Part shown: in pieces, positions 54,868-63,222 of the stretch
Position numbering within the stretch: the first letter of the stretch is position 1
Layout of the letters: each line of letters begins with the position of its first letter
Notes under the pieces: generated by a model
Database searches by the model: none
Told to the model about the DNA's origin: nothing
What the model saw: the letters and a program-made list of their open reading frames with translations, nothing else
Assembly (NCBI GenBank): GCA_902585605.1
Contig: CACIED010000001.1
Span: 372,001 to 436,000 of the forward strand
Reading direction: 5' to 3'
DNA: 64,000 nt
DNA from: an uncultured Alphaproteobacteria bacterium
Lineage (GTDB): Bacteria > Pseudomonadota > Alphaproteobacteria > HIMB59 > GCA-002718135
Translations under genes and position numbers: made by a program

Positions 54868-56658
54868 TTATTGTTTATCTTTATTAATCCACCAAGACTC
54901 AATTACAATTCCGTAAAGTGGAATTTCGTCTGGGTATTCAAAAAAATCCCAATAAGCAATTCTGTCTTTGTTGCTATGATAAAGAGGAACAACATAGTGA
55001 CCCCATAACAATACTCTATCAAGTGCGTGGATCGCCGTTGTTAATTCTTCTCTATTTGTTGCACTAATTAGTTTTTCAATTAATGCATCAACTGCTGGAC
55101 TATTGATACCAGGATAATTTCTGCTTCCATCTTTTTGACCAACTTCTGATCCCCAATAAAATTGTTGCTCATTTCCTGGACTTAAACTGACGCCCCAATA
55201 TCTTTTAATCATATCAAAATCATAACTTAACAAACGTTCTTGATACTGTGATGAATCAACAGTTCGTACATCCATTGTAATGCCAAGTTTTTTTAAATTA
55301 CTTTGATAGGCTAAGGCAATTTTCTCATCAGATGGACTGACAATCAAGAACTCAAACTTGAATTCCTTTCCATCTTTTATCAGTTTTCCATTTTCAACAA
55401 ACCAACCCTCTTTTTCGAGTATTTCTTTTGCTTTCAATAAATTTTTACGGTCATTACCACTGCCATCTGTAATAGGTGGAGTAAATGTTTCCGTAAATAC
55501 CTCTGCTGGAATTTCATCTTTCCATACATTCAATAATTCTAACTCATTTTTTGACGGTAAGCCTGATGAAGCTAATGGTGAATTATCAAAATAACTATCT
55601 GTTCTCACATAAGCATTTTGATATATCGTTTTATTAATCCATTCATGATCATAGGCATAACTTAAAGCAAGTCTTACATTTCTATTATTAAATATGTCAC
55701 GTCTTGTATTCATTACAAGACCATTCATTCCAACAGGTCTATCGTTATTCATTTCTGTCAGTATTACCTCACCATTCTGGACAGCTTTAAAATCATACTC
55801 TGATAACCAACGTTTAACATTGTACTCTCTTCTAAAGTCGTATTCACCAACCTTAAAAGCTTCAACTAAGACATTTGAGTCTTTGTAATAATCATAAATA
55901 ATTGTATCAAAATTATAGAGACCTTTATTTACAGGCAAATCTTTTGCCCAATAATTTTCAACGCGTTTGTATTTTATTTGACGTCCTGGATCGAGACTGT
56001 CAACTTGGTATGGACCACTGCCTAGAGGGATATCTAAAAATGTTTTTGTAACATCAAGATTTTCATAAAATTTTTTTGGAATGATAGGAAGAAAGCCCGC
56101 AATAATAAGAGGCAATTCTTTATCTTCATTATTTTCAAAAATCATTTTTATTCCATCATTTCCAATCAATTGAGTTTCAACAACTTTGCCATATGTTTTT
56201 TTCTGATTTGGAGTACCTTTTGTTTGAAATGTTTCTAGACTAAACAATACATCATCGCGTGTTATTGGTGAGCCATCATGAAATGTTGCATTTGAATTTA
56301 AATAAAAAGTTATAGACGATCTATCTTCAGGCAATTCTACTTTTTCAGCTATTAAACCATAGAGAGAAAATGCTTCATCCCATACCCTTCTCATTAACGT
56401 ATCATTAACATACCCAAGTCCAGCAGCTTTAGAACCTTTAAATGCTACTCTATTAAGATTATCAAAAGAACCATATGATCCAAATTTTACCGTTCCACCT
56501 TTAGGTGCATTTGGGTTTACATAATCTAGATTTTCAAAATCACTGGCATACTTTGGTGTTCCATGCATTGCAATACCGTGAACTTTTTCACTGTACGCAT
56601 GTTTGTTAAGTGCAATTATTGAAGTTAAAATGGTAAATGCGATTAGAAATTTTTTCAT
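54868..56658 (-). CDS. Family 5 ABC transporter substrate-binding protein (YejA-like)
   Basis: The 596-residue periplasmic protein has a signal peptide (cleavage after AYS, near 23) and the SBP_bac_5 fold with the YejA-type start HGIAMHGTPKYASDFENLDYVNPNAPKGG. Further hallmarks are ATFHDGSPITRDDVLFSLETF (near 120-140), LPLIIAGFLPIIPKKF and NVRLALSYAYDHEWIN. YejA-type proteins bind oligopeptides or microcin-like peptides. No yejBEF permease or ATPase genes are adjacent, so its transporter is elsewhere or absent. It is divergent from the cytochrome c gene across 68 bases. Confidence 0.92.
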   Translation of the reverse strand: MKKFLIAFTILTSIIALNKHAYSEKVHGIAMHGTPKYASDFENLDYVNPNAPKGGTVKFGSYGSFDNLNRVAFKGSKAAGLGYVNDTLMRRVWDEAFSLYGLIAEKVELPEDRSSITFYLNSNATFHDGSPITRDDVLFSLETFQTKGTPNQKKTYGKVVETQLIGNDGIKMIFENNEDKELPLIIAGFLPIIPKKFYENLDVTKTFLDIPLGSGPYQVDSLDPGRQIKYKRVENYWAKDLPVNKGLYNFDTIIYDYYKDSNVLVEAFKVGEYDFRREYNVKRWLSEYDFKAVQNGEVILTEMNNDRPVGMNGLVMNTRRDIFNNRNVRLALSYAYDHEWINKTIYQNAYVRTDSYFDNSPLASSGLPSKNELELLNVWKDEIPAEVFTETFTPPITDGSGNDRKNLLKAKEILEKEGWFVENGKLIKDGKEFKFEFLIVSPSDEKIALAYQSNLKKLGITMDVRTVDSSQYQERLLSYDFDMIKRYWGVSLSPGNEQQFYWGSEVGQKDGSRNYPGINSPAVDALIEKLISATNREELTTAIHALDRVLLWGHYVVPLYHSNKDRIAYWDFFEYPDEIPLYGIVIESWWINKDKQ

Positions 56659-56726
56659 AGATATATTCTATCAAAAAAAAGACAGATTTGTAATGAAATA
56701 TAAGTTTAAAAAATTATATAAATAGA

Positions 56727-57134
56727 ATGCAAATCCTTAAATTAATTTTGGTACTTATAATATTATGTATTGGACATAGTATTCATGCAGCAGAAGTTGA
56801 TATTTTTAAAGGTATGAAACTATATGCTGAAAATTGTGCAGGGTGTCATATGGGTAATTTAGCAGGTCATGAAGAGTGGGATAAATCGTTAGATGAAGAT
56901 GGTCATCGAAGAGCTCCTCCTCTTAATGGCACTGGGCATACTTGGCACCACTCTCCTGCACAATTATTTCATGTCATTAAATATGGTTTTAAAAAATCAA
57001 ATCCTGATTATGAAGGTAAAATGCTTGGTAATGATGCGTTATCAGATGAGGATGTTTGGTCTATTCTTGAATTTATCAAAAGCACATGGCCAGAAAAAAT
57101 ACTAAAAAAATACAACTCCCATTTTAAAAGCTAA
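56727..57134 (+). CDS. Small exported c-type cytochrome
   Basis: The 135-residue protein has a signal peptide (cleavage after HAA, near 22) and one haem-binding CAGCH (37-41). The first helix (IFKGMKLYAENCAGCHMG) and the final helix (ALSDEDVWSILEFIKSTWP) are typical of class I cytochromes. A Met in GKMLGN (near 100) is a candidate axial ligand. It lies just upstream of msrP, 51 bases away, with a weak terminator-like hairpin between. It may act as electron carrier for an exported enzyme, but no partner is proven. Confidence 0.88.
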   Translation: MQILKLILVLIILCIGHSIHAAEVDIFKGMKLYAENCAGCHMGNLAGHEEWDKSLDEDGHRRAPPLNGTGHTWHHSPAQLFHVIKYGFKKSNPDYEGKMLGNDALSDEDVWSILEFIKSTWPEKILKKYNSHFKS

Positions 57135-57138
57135 GATT

Positions 57139-57160
57139 ATTGAAGCAAATCTTCAATTTT
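57139..57160 (+). terminator. Weak terminator-like hairpin between cytochrome c and msrP
   Basis: ATTGAAG (57139-57145), loop CAAAT, CTTCAAT (57151-57157), running into a short T-run. The stem is only 7 bp and AT-rich, so partial termination or attenuation is more likely than a full stop. Confidence 0.35.
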
Positions 57161-57185
57161 AATATTTAAGATATATATAATTATT

Positions 57186-58103
57186 ATGAAAATTTTAGGA
57201 TCTGAAATCACACCCTATAAGACATATTTAAATAGACGTAAGTTCATAAAAGGATCTTTAGCTAGCGCCATGCTAGCAACGGTTACCTCATCAGCATTTG
57301 CAAACCACGATAGTGATCTTTCAATTTATACTAAAAATCTAAATGAAAACGACAAACTTAATTCTTACGAAGAAATCACAACGTACAATAATTTTTATGA
57401 GTTTGGGACTCATAAAAAACATCCCCATTTAAACTCTGGAAATTTTAAACCTAGACCATGGACAATAAAAATAGATGGTCTTGTGAAAAAGCCTCAAACA
57501 TTTGATTTAGAAAAAATTTTATCAAATGTAACAATTGAAGATAGGGTTTATAGATTAAGATGTGTTGAAGCATGGTCCATGGTTATTCCTTGGCAAGGTT
57601 TTCAGTTATCTGAACTTATAAAAATGGCCGAACCTTTAAGTTCAGCAAAGTATGTTCAGTTTGTAACTGTATTCAGACCGGAAGAAATGCCAGGTCAGCA
57701 AAAGAGAACAATTATTTGGCCATATAGAGAAGGGCTTCGAATGGATGAAGCAATGAATCCTTTAACAATATTAGCAACTGGATTGTATGGTCATGAAATG
57801 CCTAATCAAAATGGTGCTCCCATAAGATTAGTTGTTCCATGGAAGTATGGTTTCAAATCAATTAAATCAATTGTGGAAATTAGATTTTTAGATACTCAAC
57901 CTGAAACATCCTGGGAAACTTTAGCTCCTTGGGAATATGGTTTTTATGCTAATGTCAATCCTAATGTTAATCATCCAAGGTGGAGTCAAGGAACAGAGAG
58001 ACGAATTGGAGAGTTTAAAAGAAGAGAAACACTTATGTTTAATGGCTATGAAGAAGAAGTAGCACATCTCTATAAAGATTTAGATTTGACTAAATTTTAT
58101 TAA
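57186..58103 (+). CDS. msrP: Protein-methionine-sulfoxide reductase catalytic subunit MsrP
   Basis: MsrP is a periplasmic molybdopterin enzyme that repairs oxidised methionine in envelope proteins. The 305-residue protein has a Tat signal (NRRKFIKGSLASAML, twin Arg at 17-18, cleavage near 39), the molybdenum Cys126 in YRLRCVEAW, and WPYREGLRMDEAMNP and VVPWKYGFKSIKSIV further on. The membrane partner msrQ follows 3 bases later. The pair takes electrons from the quinone pool or flavin through the haem subunit. Confidence 0.96.
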   Translation: MKILGSEITPYKTYLNRRKFIKGSLASAMLATVTSSAFANHDSDLSIYTKNLNENDKLNSYEEITTYNNFYEFGTHKKHPHLNSGNFKPRPWTIKIDGLVKKPQTFDLEKILSNVTIEDRVYRLRCVEAWSMVIPWQGFQLSELIKMAEPLSSAKYVQFVTVFRPEEMPGQQKRTIIWPYREGLRMDEAMNPLTILATGLYGHEMPNQNGAPIRLVVPWKYGFKSIKSIVEIRFLDTQPETSWETLAPWEYGFYANVNPNVNHPRWSQGTERRIGEFKRRETLMFNGYEEEVAHLYKDLDLTKFY

Positions 58104-58106
58104 TGA

Positions 58107-58712
58107 ATGTTTTCAACAAGAAATTTTAACCGCAGCAAACCCGTCTTATTTATTTTAATTCTATTTCCTAGTCTACTTTGGGCGCAACAATTTGTTACTG
58201 GGAATCTTGGAGTAAATCCAATTGAAAAATTAATGGATGAGTTAGGTCTAATGGCACTCAGATTAATAATATTAACTCTTATGATTACTACATTATCAAA
58301 TATTAAATCTTTAAAATCGATAGTTGTATTACGAAGAATGATTGGACTTTTTGCTTTCTATTATGTCTGTTTGCATTTCTCCACCTACATAGTTTTAGAT
58401 CATTTTTTAGATATGCAATTTATCATACAAGATATAATAAAAAGACCATTTATAACTTTTGGTTTTATAAGTTTTCTTTTTTTAATCCCGCTTGCTAGCA
58501 CCTCAACAAACAATATGATTAAACGACTAGGTTTTAAATTATGGAAGAAAATTCATTATTTAATTTACCCAGTAGCTATTCTGGCTAGTATGCATTTTTA
58601 TGTTTTAGTTCGCGCTGATAAAACCGAACCAGTCATTTATATGGGAATAATTATCCTCTTGTTACTTCACAGAATATTTAAAAGACTTACTCGTCCTCAG
58701 TTGGCTCAGTAA
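58107..58712 (+). CDS. msrQ: Haem-binding membrane subunit MsrQ
   Basis: MsrQ is the b-type haem membrane partner that reduces MsrP. The 201-residue protein has about six hydrophobic segments and the ferric-reductase-like pattern: GLMALRLIILTLMITTL, the haem-His region RRMIGLFAFYYVCLHFSTYIV, and WKKIHYLIYPVAILASMHFYVLV. The start at 58107 follows the msrP stop by 3 bases. The 3' end overlaps the convergent MFS gene by 26 bases. Confidence 0.93.
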   Translation: MFSTRNFNRSKPVLFILILFPSLLWAQQFVTGNLGVNPIEKLMDELGLMALRLIILTLMITTLSNIKSLKSIVVLRRMIGLFAFYYVCLHFSTYIVLDHFLDMQFIIQDIIKRPFITFGFISFLFLIPLASTSTNNMIKRLGFKLWKKIHYLIYPVAILASMHFYVLVRADKTEPVIYMGIIILLLLHRIFKRLTRPQLAQ

Positions 58713-59925
58713 CGGGGTTCATTTCCATACCGGCAGGACTAATATTTCGCGGTAAAGGATTGTATTGTGATTCAAGATCACGCGGCTTAGTTCTTTGTGT
58801 CATCCTATACAAACCAAATAATCCCAGTAGTCCGTGTATTAAAAATAAATAGATATAAAAACCTACCGCTCCCAAAATTTCCATGAATCCAGAAACAAAT
58901 AAAGGTCCGATAATCGATCCAATACCAATAAGTATACCAAAGGTAGCACTTGCTGATACTATCTCATTAGGTTGTAAGAAGTCATTTGTATGAGCAACCG
59001 TAAGTGAATACATTGGTAAACAAGCAACTGAAAAAAGACCAGTAAAAATTAAGAATAATGTTAGGGGCATAAAGTTTGCAAAAACAAAAAATAAACTCAA
59101 ACCTGAAGCCATAAAAGAAACACCAATAAGAATAATACGTCTATCAATTCTATCTGACAAATACCCAATAGGCCATTGAGATAGGGCGCCAGCTGATGTT
59201 ATAATCATCATATAGAGAGAAATTTCAAATAAACTTAAATTAATAGATGATGCATAAATTGCACCATAACCAAAAACTGCACTATGCGATAAACCAGTTG
59301 CTAACGCTCCAACAAAACCTAGAGGTGAAACAGTATAAAATTCTCTTAAAGAAAAAAATTTAGGACTTTCTGTATTAGGTTGTTCTGTTGAAGACAAAAG
59401 AATAGGAAGAAGTGCGAATGATAATAAGATTGATACTAAAATAAATAAATCAACTTTAGCTGGATCACCTAAATTTAATAAAAATTGTCCTGCTCCAACA
59501 AATACAAAAGTAATAATCATGTAAACGGAAAGTAATTGACCGCGAGTTTGATTAGTTGATTTTTCATTCAACCAACTCTCCATGATCACATAAATTCCAG
59601 CAAGACTTAAACCAGTTAATATTCGTATAAACATCCATGAATAGGGATGAACAAATACTGAATGTAATAATATAGCGATAGAAGCAAGCGATGCTAAAGC
59701 GGCAAAAACTCTTATGTGACCAACACGTTGTAAAAAAATTGGAATTGTTAACGCGCCAGTTAAGTATCCAACGTAATAACCAGCTATAATAAATCCTGAT
59801 GCAAAAAAACTAAAACCTTCTAAAACAGAACGAACACCGATAAGTGTTCCTTGCAATCCATGACCAAGACTAATTAAAGCAAAGCCAAAAAAAAGGGCCC
59901 AAGTGTTTTGTAGTACCTTAAACAT
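58687..59925 (-). CDS. MFS transporter (YcaD-like)
   Basis: The 412-residue protein has twelve predicted helices and MFS landmarks: GYYVGYLTGALTIPIFLQRVGHIRVFA near 50-75, RGQLLSVYM near 127, and PIGYLSDRIDRRIILIGVSF near 249-268, the loop 8-9 copy of the MFS motif. The N-terminal helix and the ESWLN motif (near 116) match the YcaD subgroup. The substrate is unknown. The C-terminal tail is hydrophilic (about 30 residues) and overlaps the convergent msrQ coding end. Confidence 0.88.
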   Translation of the reverse strand: MFKVLQNTWALFFGFALISLGHGLQGTLIGVRSVLEGFSFFASGFIIAGYYVGYLTGALTIPIFLQRVGHIRVFAALASLASIAILLHSVFVHPYSWMFIRILTGLSLAGIYVIMESWLNEKSTNQTRGQLLSVYMIITFVFVGAGQFLLNLGDPAKVDLFILVSILLSFALLPILLSSTEQPNTESPKFFSLREFYTVSPLGFVGALATGLSHSAVFGYGAIYASSINLSLFEISLYMMIITSAGALSQWPIGYLSDRIDRRIILIGVSFMASGLSLFFVFANFMPLTLFLIFTGLFSVACLPMYSLTVAHTNDFLQPNEIVSASATFGILIGIGSIIGPLFVSGFMEILGAVGFYIYLFLIHGLLGLFGLYRMTQRTKPRDLESQYNPLPRNISPAGMEMNPVTEPTEDE

Positions 59926-59947
59926 CTTCTAACTTTTTATTGAAATT

Positions 59948-60301
59948 CTAGTATTCTTCTTCGCCGTCTTCTTTAGGTTTAATACCTTCGGCTATTGGAT
60001 CAATTTCTGTTTCATCTTCTAATAAAACAGTATCATCCTCAAGATTGTCTTCGTTGTTATCCAAATCCAAATTATCGATATCAAGATCATCATCTTTTTC
60101 TTTTGGTTTTGGTGGGACAGGATTAGTTAAAGGAGCAGCATTAGTACTTCCAGGTTTTCTTCCACGTCTTGGTCTAGTCATGGTAGTAACTTCAATTTCT
60201 TTACCACACTCAGGACATTCCAGTTCCGTTCTTCCTAAGTCGTAGTATTGCTTACTACACATTGGACATATTCTTTTTAAACCCCAAGATTCTTTGTACA
60301 T
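59948..60301 (-). CDS. FYDLN-acid family zinc-ribbon protein
   Basis: The 117-residue protein matches the alphaproteobacterial FYDLN_acid family: KESWGLKRICPMCSKQYYDLGR at the start with CPMC and CPECG forming a zinc ribbon. A basic RPRRGRKPG patch follows, and then a long acidic tail (about 65-117) rich in Asp and Glu. Function is unknown; nucleic-acid or protein binding is plausible. It lies 2 bases after a small zf-CHCC gene. Confidence 0.9.
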   Translation of the reverse strand: MYKESWGLKRICPMCSKQYYDLGRTELECPECGKEIEVTTMTRPRRGRKPGSTNAAPLTNPVPPKPKEKDDDLDIDNLDLDNNEDNLEDDTVLLEDETEIDPIAEGIKPKEDGEEEY

Positions 60302-60303
60302 TT

Positions 60304-60474
60304 CTACTCTTCTTTTTTTATAAATATTTTACCACAATAACCACAAACAATTTTGTTCTCATTATTGAAGGTGTAATAAACTGCGGGATGTCCTAAACCA
60401 TCTTCACCACCATCGCAAGAGATAGTTTCGGTTTTTGGATCTACTTCCACAATATCCTCAGTCATAAAAGTCAT
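60304..60474 (-). CDS. Short zf-CHCC zinc-finger protein (NDUFS6-like)
   Basis: This minus-strand gene encodes 56 residues: MTFMTEDIVEVDPKTETISC, then DGGEDGLGHPAVYYTF and CGYCGKIF. The Cys-x-GG, GHP-x-VYY and CxYCG segments match the zf-CHCC domain, related to the complex I subunit NDUFS6. Start is ATG at 60472-60474; a second ATG at 60463-60465 would give 53 residues. It ends 2 bases before the FYDLN gene, so the two are probably co-transcribed. Small stand-alone zf-CHCC proteins are typical of alphaproteobacteria. Confidence 0.85.
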   Translation of the reverse strand: MTFMTEDIVEVDPKTETISCDGGEDGLGHPAVYYTFNNENKIVCGYCGKIFIKKEE

Positions 60475-60509
60475 ATAAAATTTTCATACAAAAAGTCTAT
60501 ATTTTTTCC

Positions 60510-61358
60510 TTATAGAATTTGAAAATAAACAACCGAAATACCACTCACTATTAAAATAGAAGGTATTATTCGAGATTTTGCATTTTTCTCAAATAAGAAA
60601 AGCATTCCAATAATTGCAGCAAACACAATACTTATTTCTCTAATACTAGAGACATAAGCTATTTCTATAAATTGCATACTCCAAACAACTATTGCGTAAC
60701 TACTTGTTGCAAATACACCAGCAGCAATCCCCGATCTAAAAGTGTACGTTTCTCTTTTTCGTAAACCATCTTTCGAGATCAAACCAATAATTAGTAAAGG
60801 TATTCCATTAAGTGTGAAGAGCCAGTAAATATAGGAAAAACCATTTTCAGAAAGCCTAACCCCAACCCCGTCAACTAAAGTGTAAGCAGTAATTAGAATA
60901 GCCGTTGATATCGCGAGAGCAAAACCTCTAAAGTTAAAAGATAAATTTTTAGCATAAGAAATTAAAAATAATCCAATACAAACAATTAATATTCCAACAA
61001 AACCAGCAACACTAATATCAGAACTTAAAAATAAAATACTAATGATTGCTACAAACAAACATGAACTTCCTCTAGAAATTGGATATATGTAAGAGAGATC
61101 ACCGTACCTATAAGAATAAATTACATTTAATCTATAAATGACATGAATGATAACGGTTGCAATTAAAAAATACCAAACCTCTAAAGTTGGAAATGGAACA
61201 GTAAATGTTAAAGGTAAAAAAATAGTAACTTCTAAGACAGATGTTATACCCATTAAAGATAATGGGTTCTTACTTGATTTTATTATAGCACTCCAAACTG
61301 CATGACATAGAGCAGAAACAAGAATTAAGATAAAAATAAAATTTACTGACAATGTCAT
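60510..61358 (-). CDS. EamA-family (DMT) transporter
   Basis: The 282-residue protein has ten predicted membrane helices in two repeats, with the family features YRYGDLSYIYPISRGSSCLFVAI near 83-105 and VWSMQFIEIAYVSSIREISIVFAAIIG near 225-251. The direction and substrate of transport are unknown. It lies 14 bases after the sugar-type permease gene on the same strand. It might be co-transcribed, but its role in sugar use is not shown. Confidence 0.88.
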   Translation of the reverse strand: MTLSVNFIFILILVSALCHAVWSAIIKSSKNPLSLMGITSVLEVTIFLPLTFTVPFPTLEVWYFLIATVIIHVIYRLNVIYSYRYGDLSYIYPISRGSSCLFVAIISILFLSSDISVAGFVGILIVCIGLFLISYAKNLSFNFRGFALAISTAILITAYTLVDGVGVRLSENGFSYIYWLFTLNGIPLLIIGLISKDGLRKRETYTFRSGIAAGVFATSSYAIVVWSMQFIEIAYVSSIREISIVFAAIIGMLFLFEKNAKSRIIPSILIVSGISVVYFQIL

Positions 61359-61372
61359 CAGTAGATAAGAAT

Positions 61373-62266
61373 TTACTTCATGCCTGTCAAAGTAATTCCT
61401 TCAATAAATCGTTTTTGCGCGATTATAAAAGCAACAATAAGAGGAACTGTTACAGTAACTATCGAAGCCATCATTGGCCCAAATTCGTCACTATCAATTC
61501 CACCTCTGAATTCTCTTATACCAAGTGGTGGAGTAAAGAGATCTCTATTTCCTGTTATTACCATACGAGGCCAGAAATAATCATTCCAGTGTGCAACAAC
61601 TGAGAATATTGCAAAAGCAAGTAACGCTGGTATTGCAGTTGGAAGCATTACTTTCCATACGATTGCGTACTCTCCCATGCCGTCCATCCTGGCGGCATCA
61701 ATTAATTCATCGGGCACAGTCATAAAAAATTGCCGCATTAAAAAAATTCCAAACACCGATATGGTCCAGGGAAGTATCAAGGCGGAATAGGTGTCAACTA
61801 ATCCTGCTTGGGCCAACATAACATACAATGGAAGCGCAATTCCATGAACTGGAATGAGCAAGCAAAATAAAACCATTGAGAAAACAAATTCTCGCCCGTA
61901 AAACCGTAACTTAGCGAGTGCATACGCGCACGGTAAGGCGACTAAAACCTGAATAATGAAGATTGATAAAGTAACAATGACACCATTCATTAAGTATCTA
62001 GGAATAGGAGCTTTTTCAAAAGCAAACCAATAGTTGTATTGATATGGCTTCATTGTACATGTTTCTTCTGAATAACCAGTTTTAACACATACAGGAAACG
62101 TTTGAGTTTCTTGCGCACCAATAAGACCACCAGAAATTGATTGGATTTCTTGCTGAGATTTTAATGACATTGAAACCATCATATAAAAAGGGAGCATTAC
62201 TACGATAGCACCAATAATTAAGATTGCATGCTTCCAACCTTCCCCAATATATTGTTTAGCCTCCAT
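61373..62266 (-). CDS. CUT1 carbohydrate ABC transporter permease (MalG/UgpE-like)
   Basis: The 297-residue permease has six predicted helices and the EAA loop DAARMDGMGEYAIVWKVMLPTAIPALLAF (near 189-217), ending with the typical FIEGITLTGMK. It is the second permease of a sugar-type importer. Between helix 1 and 2 an extra periplasmic stretch (about 45-80) carries Cys60 and Cys70. Its start shares one base with the preceding permease stop. The substrate is unknown; alpha-glucosides or glycerol-phosphate compounds are possibilities. Confidence 0.92.
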   Translation of the reverse strand: MEAKQYIGEGWKHAILIIGAIVVMLPFYMMVSMSLKSQQEIQSISGGLIGAQETQTFPVCVKTGYSEETCTMKPYQYNYWFAFEKAPIPRYLMNGVIVTLSIFIIQVLVALPCAYALAKLRFYGREFVFSMVLFCLLIPVHGIALPLYVMLAQAGLVDTYSALILPWTISVFGIFLMRQFFMTVPDELIDAARMDGMGEYAIVWKVMLPTAIPALLAFAIFSVVAHWNDYFWPRMVITGNRDLFTPPLGIREFRGGIDSDEFGPMMASIVTVTVPLIVAFIIAQKRFIEGITLTGMK

Positions 62267-63222
62267 TAATAATGAACCCTCTTCTCAATGACATATCTTT
62301 GGAAAAACGTTAACACAAGAATAAATCCAATAAAGACAACAGTGATTGCTGCGCCGATACTTGTTAAGTTTTGTTGAATAGCTTTTTCAAAAATTGCATA
62401 CATCATGACATACGTTGTTTTTGATGGACCACCTTTGGTCAGTATTTCGATTGTATCAAATACCTGAAATGTTCTAATGGTAGTAATAGTCACAACAAAC
62501 AACGTTGTTGGACCAAGCATTGGCCATGTAACAAGTTTAAATTGTTCCCATGTAGATTTAGCCCCATCCATTTCCGCAGCTTGATATAACTCTCTTGGTA
62601 TACTTGTTAAGCCAGCTAAATATAAAACCATGTTAAAACCAAAAGCTTGCCAAATTCCTATGAAACATACTGTCCAAATCGCAGTATTTTTTTGTTTTAA
62701 CCAATATGGAAAATCCATGTTGTTTGCACATGCTACAGCATACCAGCTTTCTTGTGAGTCTACCCACGGTAACCAATGAAAACCAAGAATGAATTCTCTA
62801 ACTCCTCCACACCCATTTGCTAAAAAACTATTTACAATTCCTAATGTTGGATGAAGAGTAAATTCCCATGCAATTGCCATCGCAAGAAGAGTTGCCATAA
62901 CTGGAAGAAAGAAAATTGTTTTATATATATCAGCGCCAAACCTTAGTGAATTTAAGAGCATAGCAGCACATAATCCAAGTACAACAGAAATTGGAACGAC
63001 AACGATAACATACGTGGCTGTAGCCCAAATCATTTTGACATATGTTTTTCGATTGAACATTTTGTCATAATTTTCTAGTCCAACCCACTCGAATGTTTTG
63101 TTTCCTAAATTATAGTCAGTAAAAGAAATTCCTCCTGCAAGAAAAAGAGGAAAGATTAAAATAATTATCATCAGTATGATTGCTGGTGCAATAAACCATA
63201 TGTGAGCTTTTGAATTATGCAT
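62266..63222 (-). CDS. CUT1 carbohydrate ABC transporter permease (MalF/UgpA-like)
   Basis: The 318-residue permease has six predicted helices and the EAA loop ELYQAAEMDGAKSTWEQFKLVTWPMLGP (near 212-239). A periplasmic insertion at about 130-180 carries Cys138 and Cys165 and several Trp residues; it is longer than in most MalF/UgpA relatives. It overlaps the ATPase gene stop by 8 bases. Together with the next permease and the ATPase it makes one importer. The substrate-binding protein gene is not in the window. Confidence 0.92.
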   Translation of the reverse strand: MHNSKAHIWFIAPAIILMIIILIFPLFLAGGISFTDYNLGNKTFEWVGLENYDKMFNRKTYVKMIWATATYVIVVVPISVVLGLCAAMLLNSLRFGADIYKTIFFLPVMATLLAMAIAWEFTLHPTLGIVNSFLANGCGGVREFILGFHWLPWVDSQESWYAVACANNMDFPYWLKQKNTAIWTVCFIGIWQAFGFNMVLYLAGLTSIPRELYQAAEMDGAKSTWEQFKLVTWPMLGPTTLFVVTITTIRTFQVFDTIEILTKGGPSKTTYVMMYAIFEKAIQQNLTSIGAAITVVFIGFILVLTFFQRYVIEKRVHY

